A stretch of 64,000 bases of DNA from Eucommia ulmoides (lineage: Eukaryota; Streptophyta; Magnoliopsida; Garryales; Eucommiaceae): NCBI GenBank assembly GCA_016647705.1, contig CM028336.1, positions 18,178,880 to 18,242,879 of the forward strand, given 5' to 3'. Both the position numbers and the translations under genes were made by a program. How positions within the stretch are numbered: the stretch's first letter is position 1; each line of letters begins with the position of its first letter. Shown here piece after piece: positions 21,701-33,700 of the stretch. Under the pieces are notes generated by a model. That model saw nothing but the letters and a program-made list of their open reading frames with translations. It was not told the DNA's origin and searched no databases.

Positions 21701-24700
21701 TTGCTGGAAGAACTTGGATTTAAACACTCTTCACAGATGGACCTGGTATGTGCTAATCAAGCAACGATTATTTACTAAACAATTAAGGGTCTTAAGGATA
21801 AAGTACATTCGTAACAAGTAAGGAGCATACAATATATATACTTCAGTTTGAGGGGAGTGTTAAAATGGTATTTATGTTTTTCTTGTATTATTTAGGGTTT
21901 CCTGTATTGTTTCCGGTTTTCTATTATAAATAGAGGGAGATGCTAGCTCACTCGTTAAGCTTTCTCATTCTTTTCGTATTCTCTTCTTACTTTAACAAAA
22001 CTTTTTAAATCAAACAATAAACAAAAATAGTAATAATAAAAAATACAAAAAGTCATCAACTGGTTGAAATTTTTTTGGGGTCCTTGTCCTTTTTTAGGGG
22101 AGGAGGGGAAGGATTTCCTTCTCCTTGTTTGGTGGAGGGAGGGGGGTTCACTTTCATTCATTTCTAAATGCTTTGGATTCCTTCTCAATTGGGAGGATTT
22201 GGGCAGTGTAATTGTTTCCTTTTCTCCTCCCCTTCCTTCCCCAAGTTATCTTTTTCTTCCTCCTTCCTTCACCTTCTCTCCCTGGAAACTTGTCATCCTT
22301 CTTACCTCCTGTCCCCCTCCACTTTCCTCCCTTCCATCCAAATGGAGCGCAAGCTTGGTTGACTGATCATTGACTCAGAGACATTGTTAGTAAAAAGAGG
22401 CAAACTTGATGTAATATCAGAAGTCTAGAAAAGCTCGGCTGAAGTTTACTTGCATTTGCAAATTTAGATTCAAGTTTGTTCAGGCTATATAAATTTTTAT
22501 CATCTTGTGCTGGTCAACTTTAAATTATTTTTTCTTCATAACTTATTGTGTCCTTTGCATGACAGATTTTATGAAACCCGACACAGAGACATATAACTGG
22601 GTGATCCAAGCATATACAAGAGCGGAGTCCTATGATAGGTGAATCCTGTTGCATATGACTGGTTGGAATTTGCTTGTTTCATTGGTGAATATTTTTGTAT
22701 GGACAGTTCGACTGTGTGGGTTTGGTTTTTTATCTTACAATGGCAGCACTTGTTATTTTGCTTAAGATGATCAAACCAACAACTTAGGAATCCAAGCACT
22801 TTAGCTTGTACCCTCACTTGGGGGATAGGTCAATTGACGGGTTCATGTCGATGGAGCGGCATTGGATTCCTATGGGGGTTGGGAGGTGGGAAATGGGTTA
22901 AAAAAGGCATATATATGTATGTATATATGTATATTTATTTAGGAAATAGATAATCAATCAAAAATCCACGAAATTTTCCAAGAAATCTGCAAATCATATG
23001 TGGAAATCCACACTATGGTTCAAGAATATTTTCAGATAGGCAGATTTTAAGAAAAGTTTTTTATTCTGGAGAAAATATGGAAAAAAAAGTTGCTTTTTCA
23101 AAACATTTCATGTTGTTTTTGTTGGAGATATGGGGTCTAGACAAAGCAGAACTTGCTGCATCCATCTTCATTGGTTTTCCAATGGCGGAAGCTATCGATA
23201 TTTGGGGGCTCTTATTATTGAAGTGAGTGGCAACCCCAACCATATAGGAACCACAAAGGATTCCTGATTGGCACTAAAATCTGGTGACTATTTAAATACA
23301 TGCATTGGTTGCCCTTTAACATACCATGTTCCATGTAATGACAATTGGTGAAAGTCTTCCTTAAAGTGCACTTGAATCAAAACATGTATAGAATCCAAAA
23401 ATTAAAGTTCAAAAGAGCCTTTTGATCCAAACAAAAAGACATTTCTCTTCGGACCTCAAACAGTGGTTTGTCTTTCCTGGCATTCATTGACTTACAAATG
23501 TTCAAAATGCTTGTTTGCTGTTTTTCCTTTGGGATTGCTGTTTTTCCTTTGGGAGAACCTATATTTTGATGAGCTGTAGCTGTACTTGGTTCATGCAACG
23601 GTTGTAGGTTTCTCGAGCTTGGAAATGTTATCTTTAGTTGAACATTGGCTGCATGGTATATGCCATGTTTTCTATTTGTTTATATGCTTCCCTTCTGTTG
23701 AACAATATGAGTACTCAGTTTCTGAACATTTTATTTCAAGTCCTTTGCAATTATACTTCTACATGCACATATAGTTCAGTGGCTTGAAGTGCGTTGCCTT
23801 GGCCATCTTCAAAGGTCTAAATGATATAGTAATTAAAGGATTCAAGGCGGACTGATCTATTAAGTCTCAAAGTGAACCTCAAAATGTTCTTCTAGCTGCA
23901 GGATGAATATTGTGGGAAATTTTATATGTATCGCCACTTTTTCTGTACATTTACTGCCACTTTTTTTTTTTCTTTTTCTTTTTTTTAAGTAAAAATTGTT
24001 TTTAAATGACGGAAATACCCTAAAATTCAGGTCATGTTCCCCCATCTCCTCTTCTCATTTTCCTTCTTTTCTTGTGCTGCTGCCGCTTGTCCTCTTCCTT
24101 CTGTTGATGTGTCACAGGTTGCCACCCTCCGCCACCCATTGCCGGCAGCCTGCAACTTTTTTTTTTCTTAATTTTTTTCTGCATTTTCTTTCATCTGTCT
24201 CTACTCTAAATTATTCACCGTCTTTGTCTCTGTCTCTCTCTCTTTTTCCGCCCCACACGCCTATTTCTCTCATTTCTTTCACGCACACAATTAACAACTC
24301 AAATCAATCTCCTATCTGCCTCTATCCATACGCATTCTATCAAATTTAAAAACAAAACAAAATAGAGGTTTGAACATTTTATCCCCGAATGGCACTATGG
24401 TGCCACTGCAAATGGTTTTGAACGGCGTTTGCGGTGGCAGCGTAGTGCTGTTTAGTGATAAAATATACGGCCCTGTACTTCCGTTTGTTTTTCTTCTTCA
24501 CCTTTTAGATTTGTTTTTCCGGTCCCTGTTTAGTAAATTGGTTGGTATATATCTATTATGTATACATATAGGTATATATAAGCTCAGATCTGAGGGAGAA
24601 CAGGGGGGATGGACTGGGTTTTTGTTTAGGGGTGTTGGGAAAGGGGGAATAAAGGTGGCAGCGGGGACAGAGAAATATCGGAAATCTGGGGAGGGCGATG

Positions 24701-27700
24701 GATGGAGGTGGAGAGGGGAGGAAAGGGTAGTAAGAAAAGAAGGGGGGAGAAAAAAGGGGCTGTTGCAGATCCCGCGCCCGCGGTGGTGGTAGTTGATGTA
24801 TGATCCTGCTGAGAGTTTAACTTGTAATTGAAACATGAGACATAATGCAAGCCTTTTTTTTGTTCTTAATTTGCAAGTAACTTATGTTTTTAAAAAAACA
24901 ATGCCGTACATTCAGTAAAATAGGCGGTACATTTAGACCAGCCCTTCTGTTTGTTGTTGTCATCATAATGCAAGGCTTTTTTTTTGATCCCTTACTGGGT
25001 TTGTGTGTGACTCCCAGGGTACAAGATGTTGCTGAGTTGCTTGGCATGATGGTTGAAGACCAAAATCGTTTGCAACCTAACGTTAAAACCTATGCGTAAG
25101 TGAAATCCTCTTCTGTCTCCAATTTTCTATCTTAGTGGCAGCATTTATGCCTTGTAGCGCGTAGATACGTCGCTAGTTTCACTGCAAGTGTACGGGTCAA
25201 GTTTTAGTATAATAGGAAGAGTATGAGTTGTCGTATCCATATGGATTGGTTGAGATTATCGTCGAGTACCGCAATTATCATAACCTAACTTTATTTAGGC
25301 GACATAAATTGTAGATTTTAATAAAATATACTAAACTAAACTAAAATACTAATTATACTAATTAAACTATATTACCATATTGAGATGTTTAGGGGAATAG
25401 ATTATCTAGAGATTAACTTCGTTTACAAAAACGTGTATGGTTTTGTTTAGTTATCAATAACGGTATTCGACCTATCCGATAATCTTTGTATCATAAAATC
25501 ATTTACTCCCTCTCCCGAGTGACAAGTGAATGAATATGTGACTTCGCGTTAACGCCGAAGTCCTCCTCTAGCGTTTTTTAGAACACATAGTCACATGAGT
25601 CTTGCCCCAACGTCATGGATTGCACACTTTCTAACACTCTCCTGGGTCGTTAGATCGTCGTGTTGTGTTTAACCCTAGTCCGAATTCGGGGTTACCTCTT
25701 CCCAGTGTCAAACCCCGATTTCTCAATATATCTAAACAAGCATATAAACATGACAAACCGGTAAACACAATCAAATTAGTGAAGAACAATCGTTAAAGAA
25801 ACACAACTCAAACGAACGACATTTTCATAAATTACATTAATTCCATAGATAATCCAAGTTTAGCTCATGGCCATAACCGTTTATACAACAATAACGAGCT
25901 AAACATGCTCAAACCAACTACCAAAGTTAAGAAAATAAAGAAAGAAACGAAGGAACTTAGCCGTATTCTGAAGATCCGCCGCTAAAACTGCTCCAAGATT
26001 GTTTCTCCTTTTTCACTTTGTGTTCTTCTTCTTCGGATTTGGTTGAGCACACCCCAAAACTCTCTCTAAGCTATCTAAACTCTATATGAGTTCTTATCGG
26101 CCGAATGGAGAGGAGGAAGGAAATAGGGAACAAAATATCTAAAAAAATATCTAAAATCTGTGCAGAGTGACTGCCGTGGCAGTGGGTATGTCGGCAGTGG
26201 TCACCGCCGTGGCGGTGGATGCAGCGGTGGGAGCAGAGACATTCTGTTGTTTCGCTGCTGCGGCGGTGGATTTGCAGAGAGTTTAGGCCCTTCTTTGTAT
26301 TTTGACCGCTGCGGCGGTGGGCTGCAGGTTTTGAATTTTGCCTTTTTGTTTGTTTTTCCATCGGTCTTCCATCGTTCTTGATCCGATTTGATCGTTTATG
26401 ATCCGTTTTCATTCCTTTTTACCCCCCACACCTGATTCATACAAAAACACATAAAACGTATTAAAACATAATAAAACGTAATAAGCATACTCGAAAACTA
26501 ACAGGTTTGGTTTGAAAATAGATAGGTAAATTACACCTATCGATGCCATAAAGGCAAGCCCTAAAAAAGAAAACAAAATGATTATTTTTTTTTCTCCCCA
26601 AGTAAGCCAGAGAACATCATCCCAAGGAAGCGATGCTCGTCGACGTTGTGTAGCTTCCATTTCTCTAAAAAACCAAGGAATGAGGAGTTTTTGAAAGTAA
26701 GGCCCTGTTAAAGGGTATTTTTGTCATTACTATTGTTTAGGCTTTCTGTATTGTTCCGTTATTTCTATTATAAATAGAGGGAGAAGCTGACACATTATTC
26801 AAGCCGTCTCATTCTCTTTGTATTCTCTTCTTACTTTAACATGGTATTAGAGTAGCTTATGGGACACTAATCCCATAGTTCAATTCAATCAATATTTTAA
26901 TTTTATTATTTTTTTCCCTTCTTTCACCTCCCATACAGATAAAAAGGGTTGAAACTGTAGTTCTTGTCCTGCACTTGTCGCCACTATCCTTCCTCACTGA
27001 CCTGACCGCCGGAGACTTGCTCCGATCATCTCTTACTTCACCGCCGCCGTTCAGCCATCGTCGCCGCATCTTCGAACAAGATCTCTCTTGTTCAACCTTT
27101 CATTGCTGCTTTTCGGAATAGATCTCCCTTTGCTATTGCCAATGTTGTAAAAGGCATTTGTGGGGCCCATCAAGAGACATGGCCTAAATTGCCCCGGGGT
27201 TCGACGGGGCTACACCTTGTGTTTCCGTCACTTGAAAAATAAAGAGAGACAAAACTTGATTTTGCACATGTTCAGTGTGTTTGTCTTTGTCTTCATTGCT
27301 TTGCTGGTACCAAAACTCAAAGGCATGCATGGCAAAGGTTTAGGGTAGCGGAGGTTATCATTTAGATGTGGAAGCAGAGGTTGACGACGACAGAAATAGG
27401 AGACCTAGGGTCAAGTCATTTTTTTTATTTTTTAATTTTTTTTTTTTATGTTTTGTTTGAAAATAGAGCAACGGTTTCCTCTAACTAATCTTTTTTAATA
27501 TTCACAGAGGAAAATTTTGGAGTCTTTGACCAGAATTTAAGAAAGATTATTACTTGTTAGAGAATAGATAACAAAATAAAAAATAATATTTAATAACATC
27601 CTTAAACAGGTTGGCCTCATATGAAAAATATAATTTTAATCATATTACTATTTATGATTTATGATTCATAACTTTTGCTATCTTATGATTTTATCTATAT

Positions 27701-30700
27701 TTATTTTTCATATATATCATTTTTAATTATTTTTTTGTATTTTTTAATTAAATATAATATTTTTAAAATATTAAAATTCATGTATTACGGGCTTATGCTG
27801 CACGCTCTAGGGCTTACGCTTGGCCCTAGACAGGTCAAAACGCCCTGCCTAACACCCCTGCCTTTTACAATGCCAATCCGATCCTCTCTTGCTTCGCCGC
27901 TGCCATTCAGCTCCTTGCCGCAACTGTTCAGCTCTTTGCCATTTTTTTCAGCACCAATCTTCCTTCATTAGTGCTTTTCTGACCAGATCAACCTTCAACG
28001 CTGTGTTCAAGAAGAGATTTAGGCCCGATCTCTCCTCGTCGTCGCAGTTCAGATAATAGTCGGCCTTCTTTGCTCTTCTCCATCTCCGACGGCAGCAACA
28101 ATGCCCTTTTGTTCCACTCGTAGCCCAAGTCTGTAAGTACCCAAAAAAAAAGGCCTCCTATTTAAGCTCTAGGCTTGTTCTTGCTTTTTTGTTTCCCTTG
28201 TCCATTCTTGTTTAGTTATAGTTATTTGTTGTATTGGACGGCACTAATGTTGACGGTTTTACCCTAACCCTTAATAACCCGCAAGTTAAATAGAACCAAC
28301 TATTTAAATTGCTCCAAAACTGTGGAAGTTGCCATTATCGGACAAGGGAAATATCGTCATCTCACCTAATCTGCCCCAACACGAGATGATAAGTACAATG
28401 AGTGGATCCAAATTGATGTGCAAACTGTATTGATGTTGTGGAATTCGATGGAGCATAAGATTGTTGATACGTGTACTTATTTGGATATATGTGTAAAGCA
28501 ATCTAGGAATATTTTCGTGTGTTATATTCCAATTACCTTACTTGGATGTATGATAACTTCACCGTAGATCCATTTTCAATGTTGTTGATGGTGAATTCAG
28601 CTTTGGCTAAGGTTAAGGCCCCTATGTATTCTCTTCGTGTATCTAGCTTATCAAATTTCCCAAGGTCTGATTTACCACCGCCGTCTTTTCGTGGATGATT
28701 AGTGTTGCTATAGTTTAAAGGTGTGTCAAATTGCATCCACGAAGTCCTTCAAAAGTGAAAGAGGAACTTTGGGTCACGATCTGAAGTAGTACTTTTTGGA
28801 ACCCATGAAGCGAACCATTTCCCTAAAAGTAGAAATCACAACATGTGCTGCATCTGAGATCTACTTGCGTTCAATGAAATTCACCATCTTAGAGTACCTT
28901 TTAATAACTACAAACACAAAATCAATGCCTCGGGAGACCCAACACGAAATCCACGTATATAAACTCTCACGGTGCGTTGGAAATAGGTAACTACATGTAA
29001 ATATTTGTATTTCGGGATTGACCTTTTGCTACTTGACATACTTGTGATAGAAACCAATACAGTAACTAAGTAATTTTATGAGTGGATTTCAATGGTGAGG
29101 GAATTGTATTCAACAACCGAGAGATTACAATGGTGTACCAAGCGTTCGAGAGGCTTGGAAACTCTCCAAAGAGCTGAGCTCAATACAATAAATTCCCAGA
29201 TACCCTCTACAATCTCATCCCTCTCCTTATATCCTTCTCACCATAACCAATTCTAAACAGAATCTAAAACAGAATAAAATAACAGAATGGAATAACAGCA
29301 TAACAAACAAAACAACACTATTTTCCCTTCCCCATCTTACCCTTCTTTCTAGAATAGGTGAATCGAACTTGAGGCCTAACAACTTGACATCGTCTCGTGT
29401 GATTGCCAACATATTTCTTTAGTTGTGGTCAGTAGTAGCGCTGCTCAACTAGCTCCTCAAGTCTCCATTTTGTAATTCATACACGATTTGATCATGCAAC
29501 AAACTACATGGAATACATAGTTGGTTACCTCAGAACAAAAAGTCATGCTGAATGTGCATCCTTCTAGTTGGTTGTTTTACAAGACATCGCTGCCAATCAT
29601 ATTTGAAATCTTCGTCTGGTGGATACAACTACTTTAGACATTCAAAGCCTACTACTTGCAAATTTAAGGTCACAAGTGACGTAGCTCTCCTACTCACTGG
29701 TTCAACCATTTTATTCTACTCTTCGAACTTGTGTTTTAGAAACCATTTTATTACTTGCTAGATAATAGATAACAAACTAAAAAATATTATTTAATAGCGT
29801 CTCTAAATAGATTGCCTCATATGGAAAATAGAATTTTAATTAAACTATTTATATGTAATATTTTTAAAATATCAAATATTCTTGTATCGATGGGATTAAG
29901 CCCCATACCCTCGGGGCTTACGCCTCACCTCGGACAGGTCAAAACGTCCAGCCCAATGCCCCTTCCTCTTAAATTTTTTTAAAATATCAAATATTCATAT
30001 ATCGATGGGCTTACGCCCCATGCCCTCGGGGCTTACACCTCACCCCGGACAGGTCAAAATGTCCAGCCCAATGCCCCTACCTCTTAAAACACTGCCTATA
30101 ATTATGAAACCCATATGAGACAAGGAAGAACATGATATTCTTTTAACTTCTTAATCCTTCTTTTAGGGGTGGTCTAGTGTGACGTCCCTTACTATTTGGA
30201 ATCCACTCTGGTAATCTTTTGCTGAGTATGAAATCCAAGACTTGTATATATAGAGCTAGGGGAAGAGGGTTATCTTGGAGACTCCAAAGTTTCAAGAATA
30301 TTCTGGAGTGTTGTACTAAATTCTTGAGCATTCCAAATCACTCCATAATCTTCCATAGCTTTCCGCACAATTCTTAGTCTAGAACATTCCTTATAAATAT
30401 CGAGTAAGAATATTCTAGATGATCAATTGTAACTGTCGGATCAAAACGATCTAGACCGTCCCTTGGCCTATATAAGGGGAGGGGGCTTATTTACTTCTCA
30501 TGAAGTTCTAAAGCAATACGAAGCCTACACATTCTCCCAAACTCTCTTGCTCTCCTACTCGTACGTGCTTTTTTAGCTTTTTTTCTTCTTAAAATTTGCT
30601 TGGTTAATTCTTAGTAAGGCTTACTTAGCTCTTCCAAGGGGTTGGAATCAAGGCTAAGTGCCGCACGGTACTTTGAATAAAGTAAGTCCGTGACACGTTG

Positions 30701-33700
30701 CTATCACCCCCTCACATTCCATTTAAGAGACTTAACGTCCGAGGATTGAGTCTTTTGGGTTTGATCTCTACTTGCTTCCTCAGTCTTAATAGGAGAAAAC
30801 ACTTGTTTCTTCTTACCATTGTCATGATCTTCATCTCCAACGGCTCTGGACAACAAGCCAATAGCAAAGTCCCAGTGAGTGTGCAGATGATCCTTAGGTG
30901 TGTAAGGCCTTCTGGGGAGAAACAAAGTTGATCAATAACTGATTGATGGTGCTTCACATCCATCCCCCCCGCATGTTGCTCTGCTTTGGCATATGATCAA
31001 CTGGCGACATATTTTCTAACTTACAAGCCACAACAGCCTCCATAACTGAAGCACGAACCTGCTGCCAATAATTGTTTCTCTTGTCATTCCCATGGTATAG
31101 GTCCTTACCATCCCAATTTCCGTGGCCAGAGTCATAGATAACACTAGTCCTACATTTGTCTTGGTTAACCGGTATATAAGTAGTGTGCACCTCCTTTGAA
31201 GCCCTCCCCTTCTTCAATTGACTCCATATTTTTATCTGAATTTCTAGCAGCACCAGTTGCCACCGCATGGAGGGTTGAAAAGGTTCCATCAGTCAGTTTC
31301 AAAACAGCCTTGCCTCTCATCTTGTGCACCTCCTTAAGTTCCTGCACCTTATCCTTCTTTCCTTCTTGAGCTTACTTCTTAGGATCAATTTTCTTTGGCA
31401 ATGCAGGAGGGGGATTCTTAATTTTGCATTCGTCTTCAGTGTGGTCTCAAGCAAGTTCATTGAGCATGGTTTGGGAGATTTTTGTGACGTGGTCACCAAG
31501 TTTTATATTTTGTACGTTTGAGTCGATCATTCAGTGTTCTACGGACATAGTACTGTTGTAATAATGTTAATGTTTGTGCATGTGGATGATATCATTATAA
31601 CTGAAGGCATTCACAGTGGTATTCAAGAATTCATACAATTCAAAGTTTAAACTAAAGATTTTGGTCTATTGAAGTGTTTTTTGGGTAGGCATTTACCTTT
31701 CTTAGGGAAAATATGTTATTGATTTGTTGAGCAAAACAAGATTGTTAGGTGCTAAACCAATTATGGATCCAATCACGAAATTGTTGGTAGATGTAAATTA
31801 GGGAGAACCACTGACAAAGTTAGTCGAAAGGTTGAACTACTAGACTGTGATGTGACCGGATATATCCTTTGTAATCAGTGTTAACAACCAGTTCTTTGAT
31901 CATATTCCTCCCACAACTTGTCACTAGGATGCGGTAGTTTATATCCCAGATATCTGAAAAGAACACCTGATTGTGGTCAACAATATTGGAATTTTTGTCA
32001 TACTCCGGTAAGATAATATACAGATGCAGATTGGGCCGAATCACCCTCCGATAGAGAGTCTAGTCTACTTGGGGTATTGTGTGTTTATTTAATGTAATAT
32101 CTTCACTTGGAAGAGTAAAAAGTTGACTTTAGTGGCCCGGTCAAGTTAAAAATTGGAATACGAGGCCATGGTTCACACCACTTGTGATCTAACTTGGTTG
32201 AAACATTTGTTGGAAGAATTTGAGTTTGAGCATTTGTCAGTGATGGATATAGTATGTTATAGTCAAGTAGTTCTTCACATGTCATCCAATCTAGCCTTTC
32301 ATGCGAGAGAAAAACATATTAAAGTTTATTGCCACTTCATATGAGATAAACTCTTTGCGGAAATTGATGTTTGAGACTAGACATGTGAATTCTGATGATC
32401 AATTAGCAGATTTGTTTACTGAATCGTTAGAGTTCAATGATAAAATACATTTGTAACAAGTTAGGAGCATAAACCATATGCTCCAGGTTTTTTTTTTTTT
32501 TTTGGGGGAGGGGGGGAGGGGGGGGGGGGGGGAGTGTTTAGGGATGCCACTGGTTCGATTTCGGTCCGGTTTCATATAAAACCAAAACCAAAACCATTAG
32601 AAATATATCAAACCAAAATCAACCAAAACCGTTGGTTTTTTTTAACGGTTTTAAAACCAAACTATTTAAATTTATACAAAACCAAAATCACGAAACCATT
32701 TAAATTTTTTCAATTTTATAAAAACCAAAAACAATACCAAAACCGCGGACCGTTGTTTTTTATATATAAATAAAAACATAATTAAATATAAAACATAAAT
32801 TCTAAAAAACAAAACAAAACCACAAAATAACCATAATTAAAGTTTCTAACTAGTAACCATAATTAAAGTTTCTAATGAGTAACCATAATTAAAGGAATAG
32901 AGGTACGGCTTTGAAATCACTAATAAGAAATGAAACCCTAAGTCTCTTCTCTTTACACACGTATATATAAGAGGGATGAAGGTATAAATAAATAAAAAAA
33001 ACATGCATGTATATATATATATATTAGGGTTAAACTGTAAATATATATATAAAAAGATAAGGGTGTATATGTAATAAAAATATATCTAAAATATCGGTTT
33101 CGCGGTTCGGTTTCGCTATTTTTATCCCAAAACCAAAATCTAAACCGCTTCGGTTGTTAATTTCAAAACCAAAACTGCAACCAAACCATTTAGTCGGTTT
33201 TAAAACTGAACCATTTGGTTCGGTTTCTCGCGGTTACCCATTGGTTCGGTTTTTGTGGCATCCCTAGGAGTGTTAAAGGGTGTTTCTATCATTCCTCTAT
33301 GTTTAGGGTTTCTAACTGTTTCCCTTTTTTATTATAAATAGAGGGAAAGTTTCATAACGTCCGACAATTGTTCGTGGATGCTTAAGATTGGATAGCCTTC
33401 GATTCCCTAACATTTGGAAAATCAAAGGAATTTCTTAAGCCATGTTTTAATTATTGAATTTTTTGCATTTTGGTTATTTTATGTTGTTTTTTGATTCTTT
33501 TCAGTCTTTCAGAGGTCAGGCCTCACCCCCCCCCCCCTTCCGATTTTTGTATTCTCTGCGTTTATCAATAAAGCACTCCTCTCTCCGCTGAGGTTCCTCA
33601 AAAAAAAAAAAAAAGAAGGTAAAGTGCAATGCCCTTGACCCTTTATTTGTGTAGGAGAGAAGTTACGTCAATAGGTTATTGTAGTCAAGTCCAAGTCTTC

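Larger units (their letters stand above)
26706..28740 (+). mobile_element. Short-LTR copia 5' part with a fuller gag, carrying a nested hAT
   Basis: 5' LTR 26706-26841 (TGTTAAAGGG, TTATAAATAGAGGGAG, CTTTAACA), primer-binding site TGGTATTAGAG (26842-26852), leader, then gag from about 28247. The leader is split by a 726-bp hAT-like insertion at 27145-27870. Removing it rejoins CTATTGCCAAT to CCGATCCTCTC. Nothing after gag is kept. Confidence 0.75.
31462..33360 (+). mobile_element. Short-LTR copia 3' half, split by a hAT-like insertion
   Basis: Begins inside RT with [10 protein letters not shown] and HVDDIIIT, continues through RNase H ([15 protein letters not shown], about 32020-32060) and ends in an expanded purine tract. 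The 3' LTR starts at 33271 (TGTTAAAGGG) and is truncated near 33360. A 728-bp element sits precisely at the PPT/LTR border (32539-33266). All frames are broken. Confidence 0.75.

Noticed and set aside
24370..24850. 140-codon plus-strand and 112-codon minus-strand frames in intron 5
   Set aside because: Low-complexity frames within a probable TIR element. No motif and no conserved start.
26160..26381. Gly-rich 73-codon frame resembling a glycine-rich protein
   Set aside because: Arises from GGCGGTGG repeats. No signal peptide, and the opposite frame is equally open.
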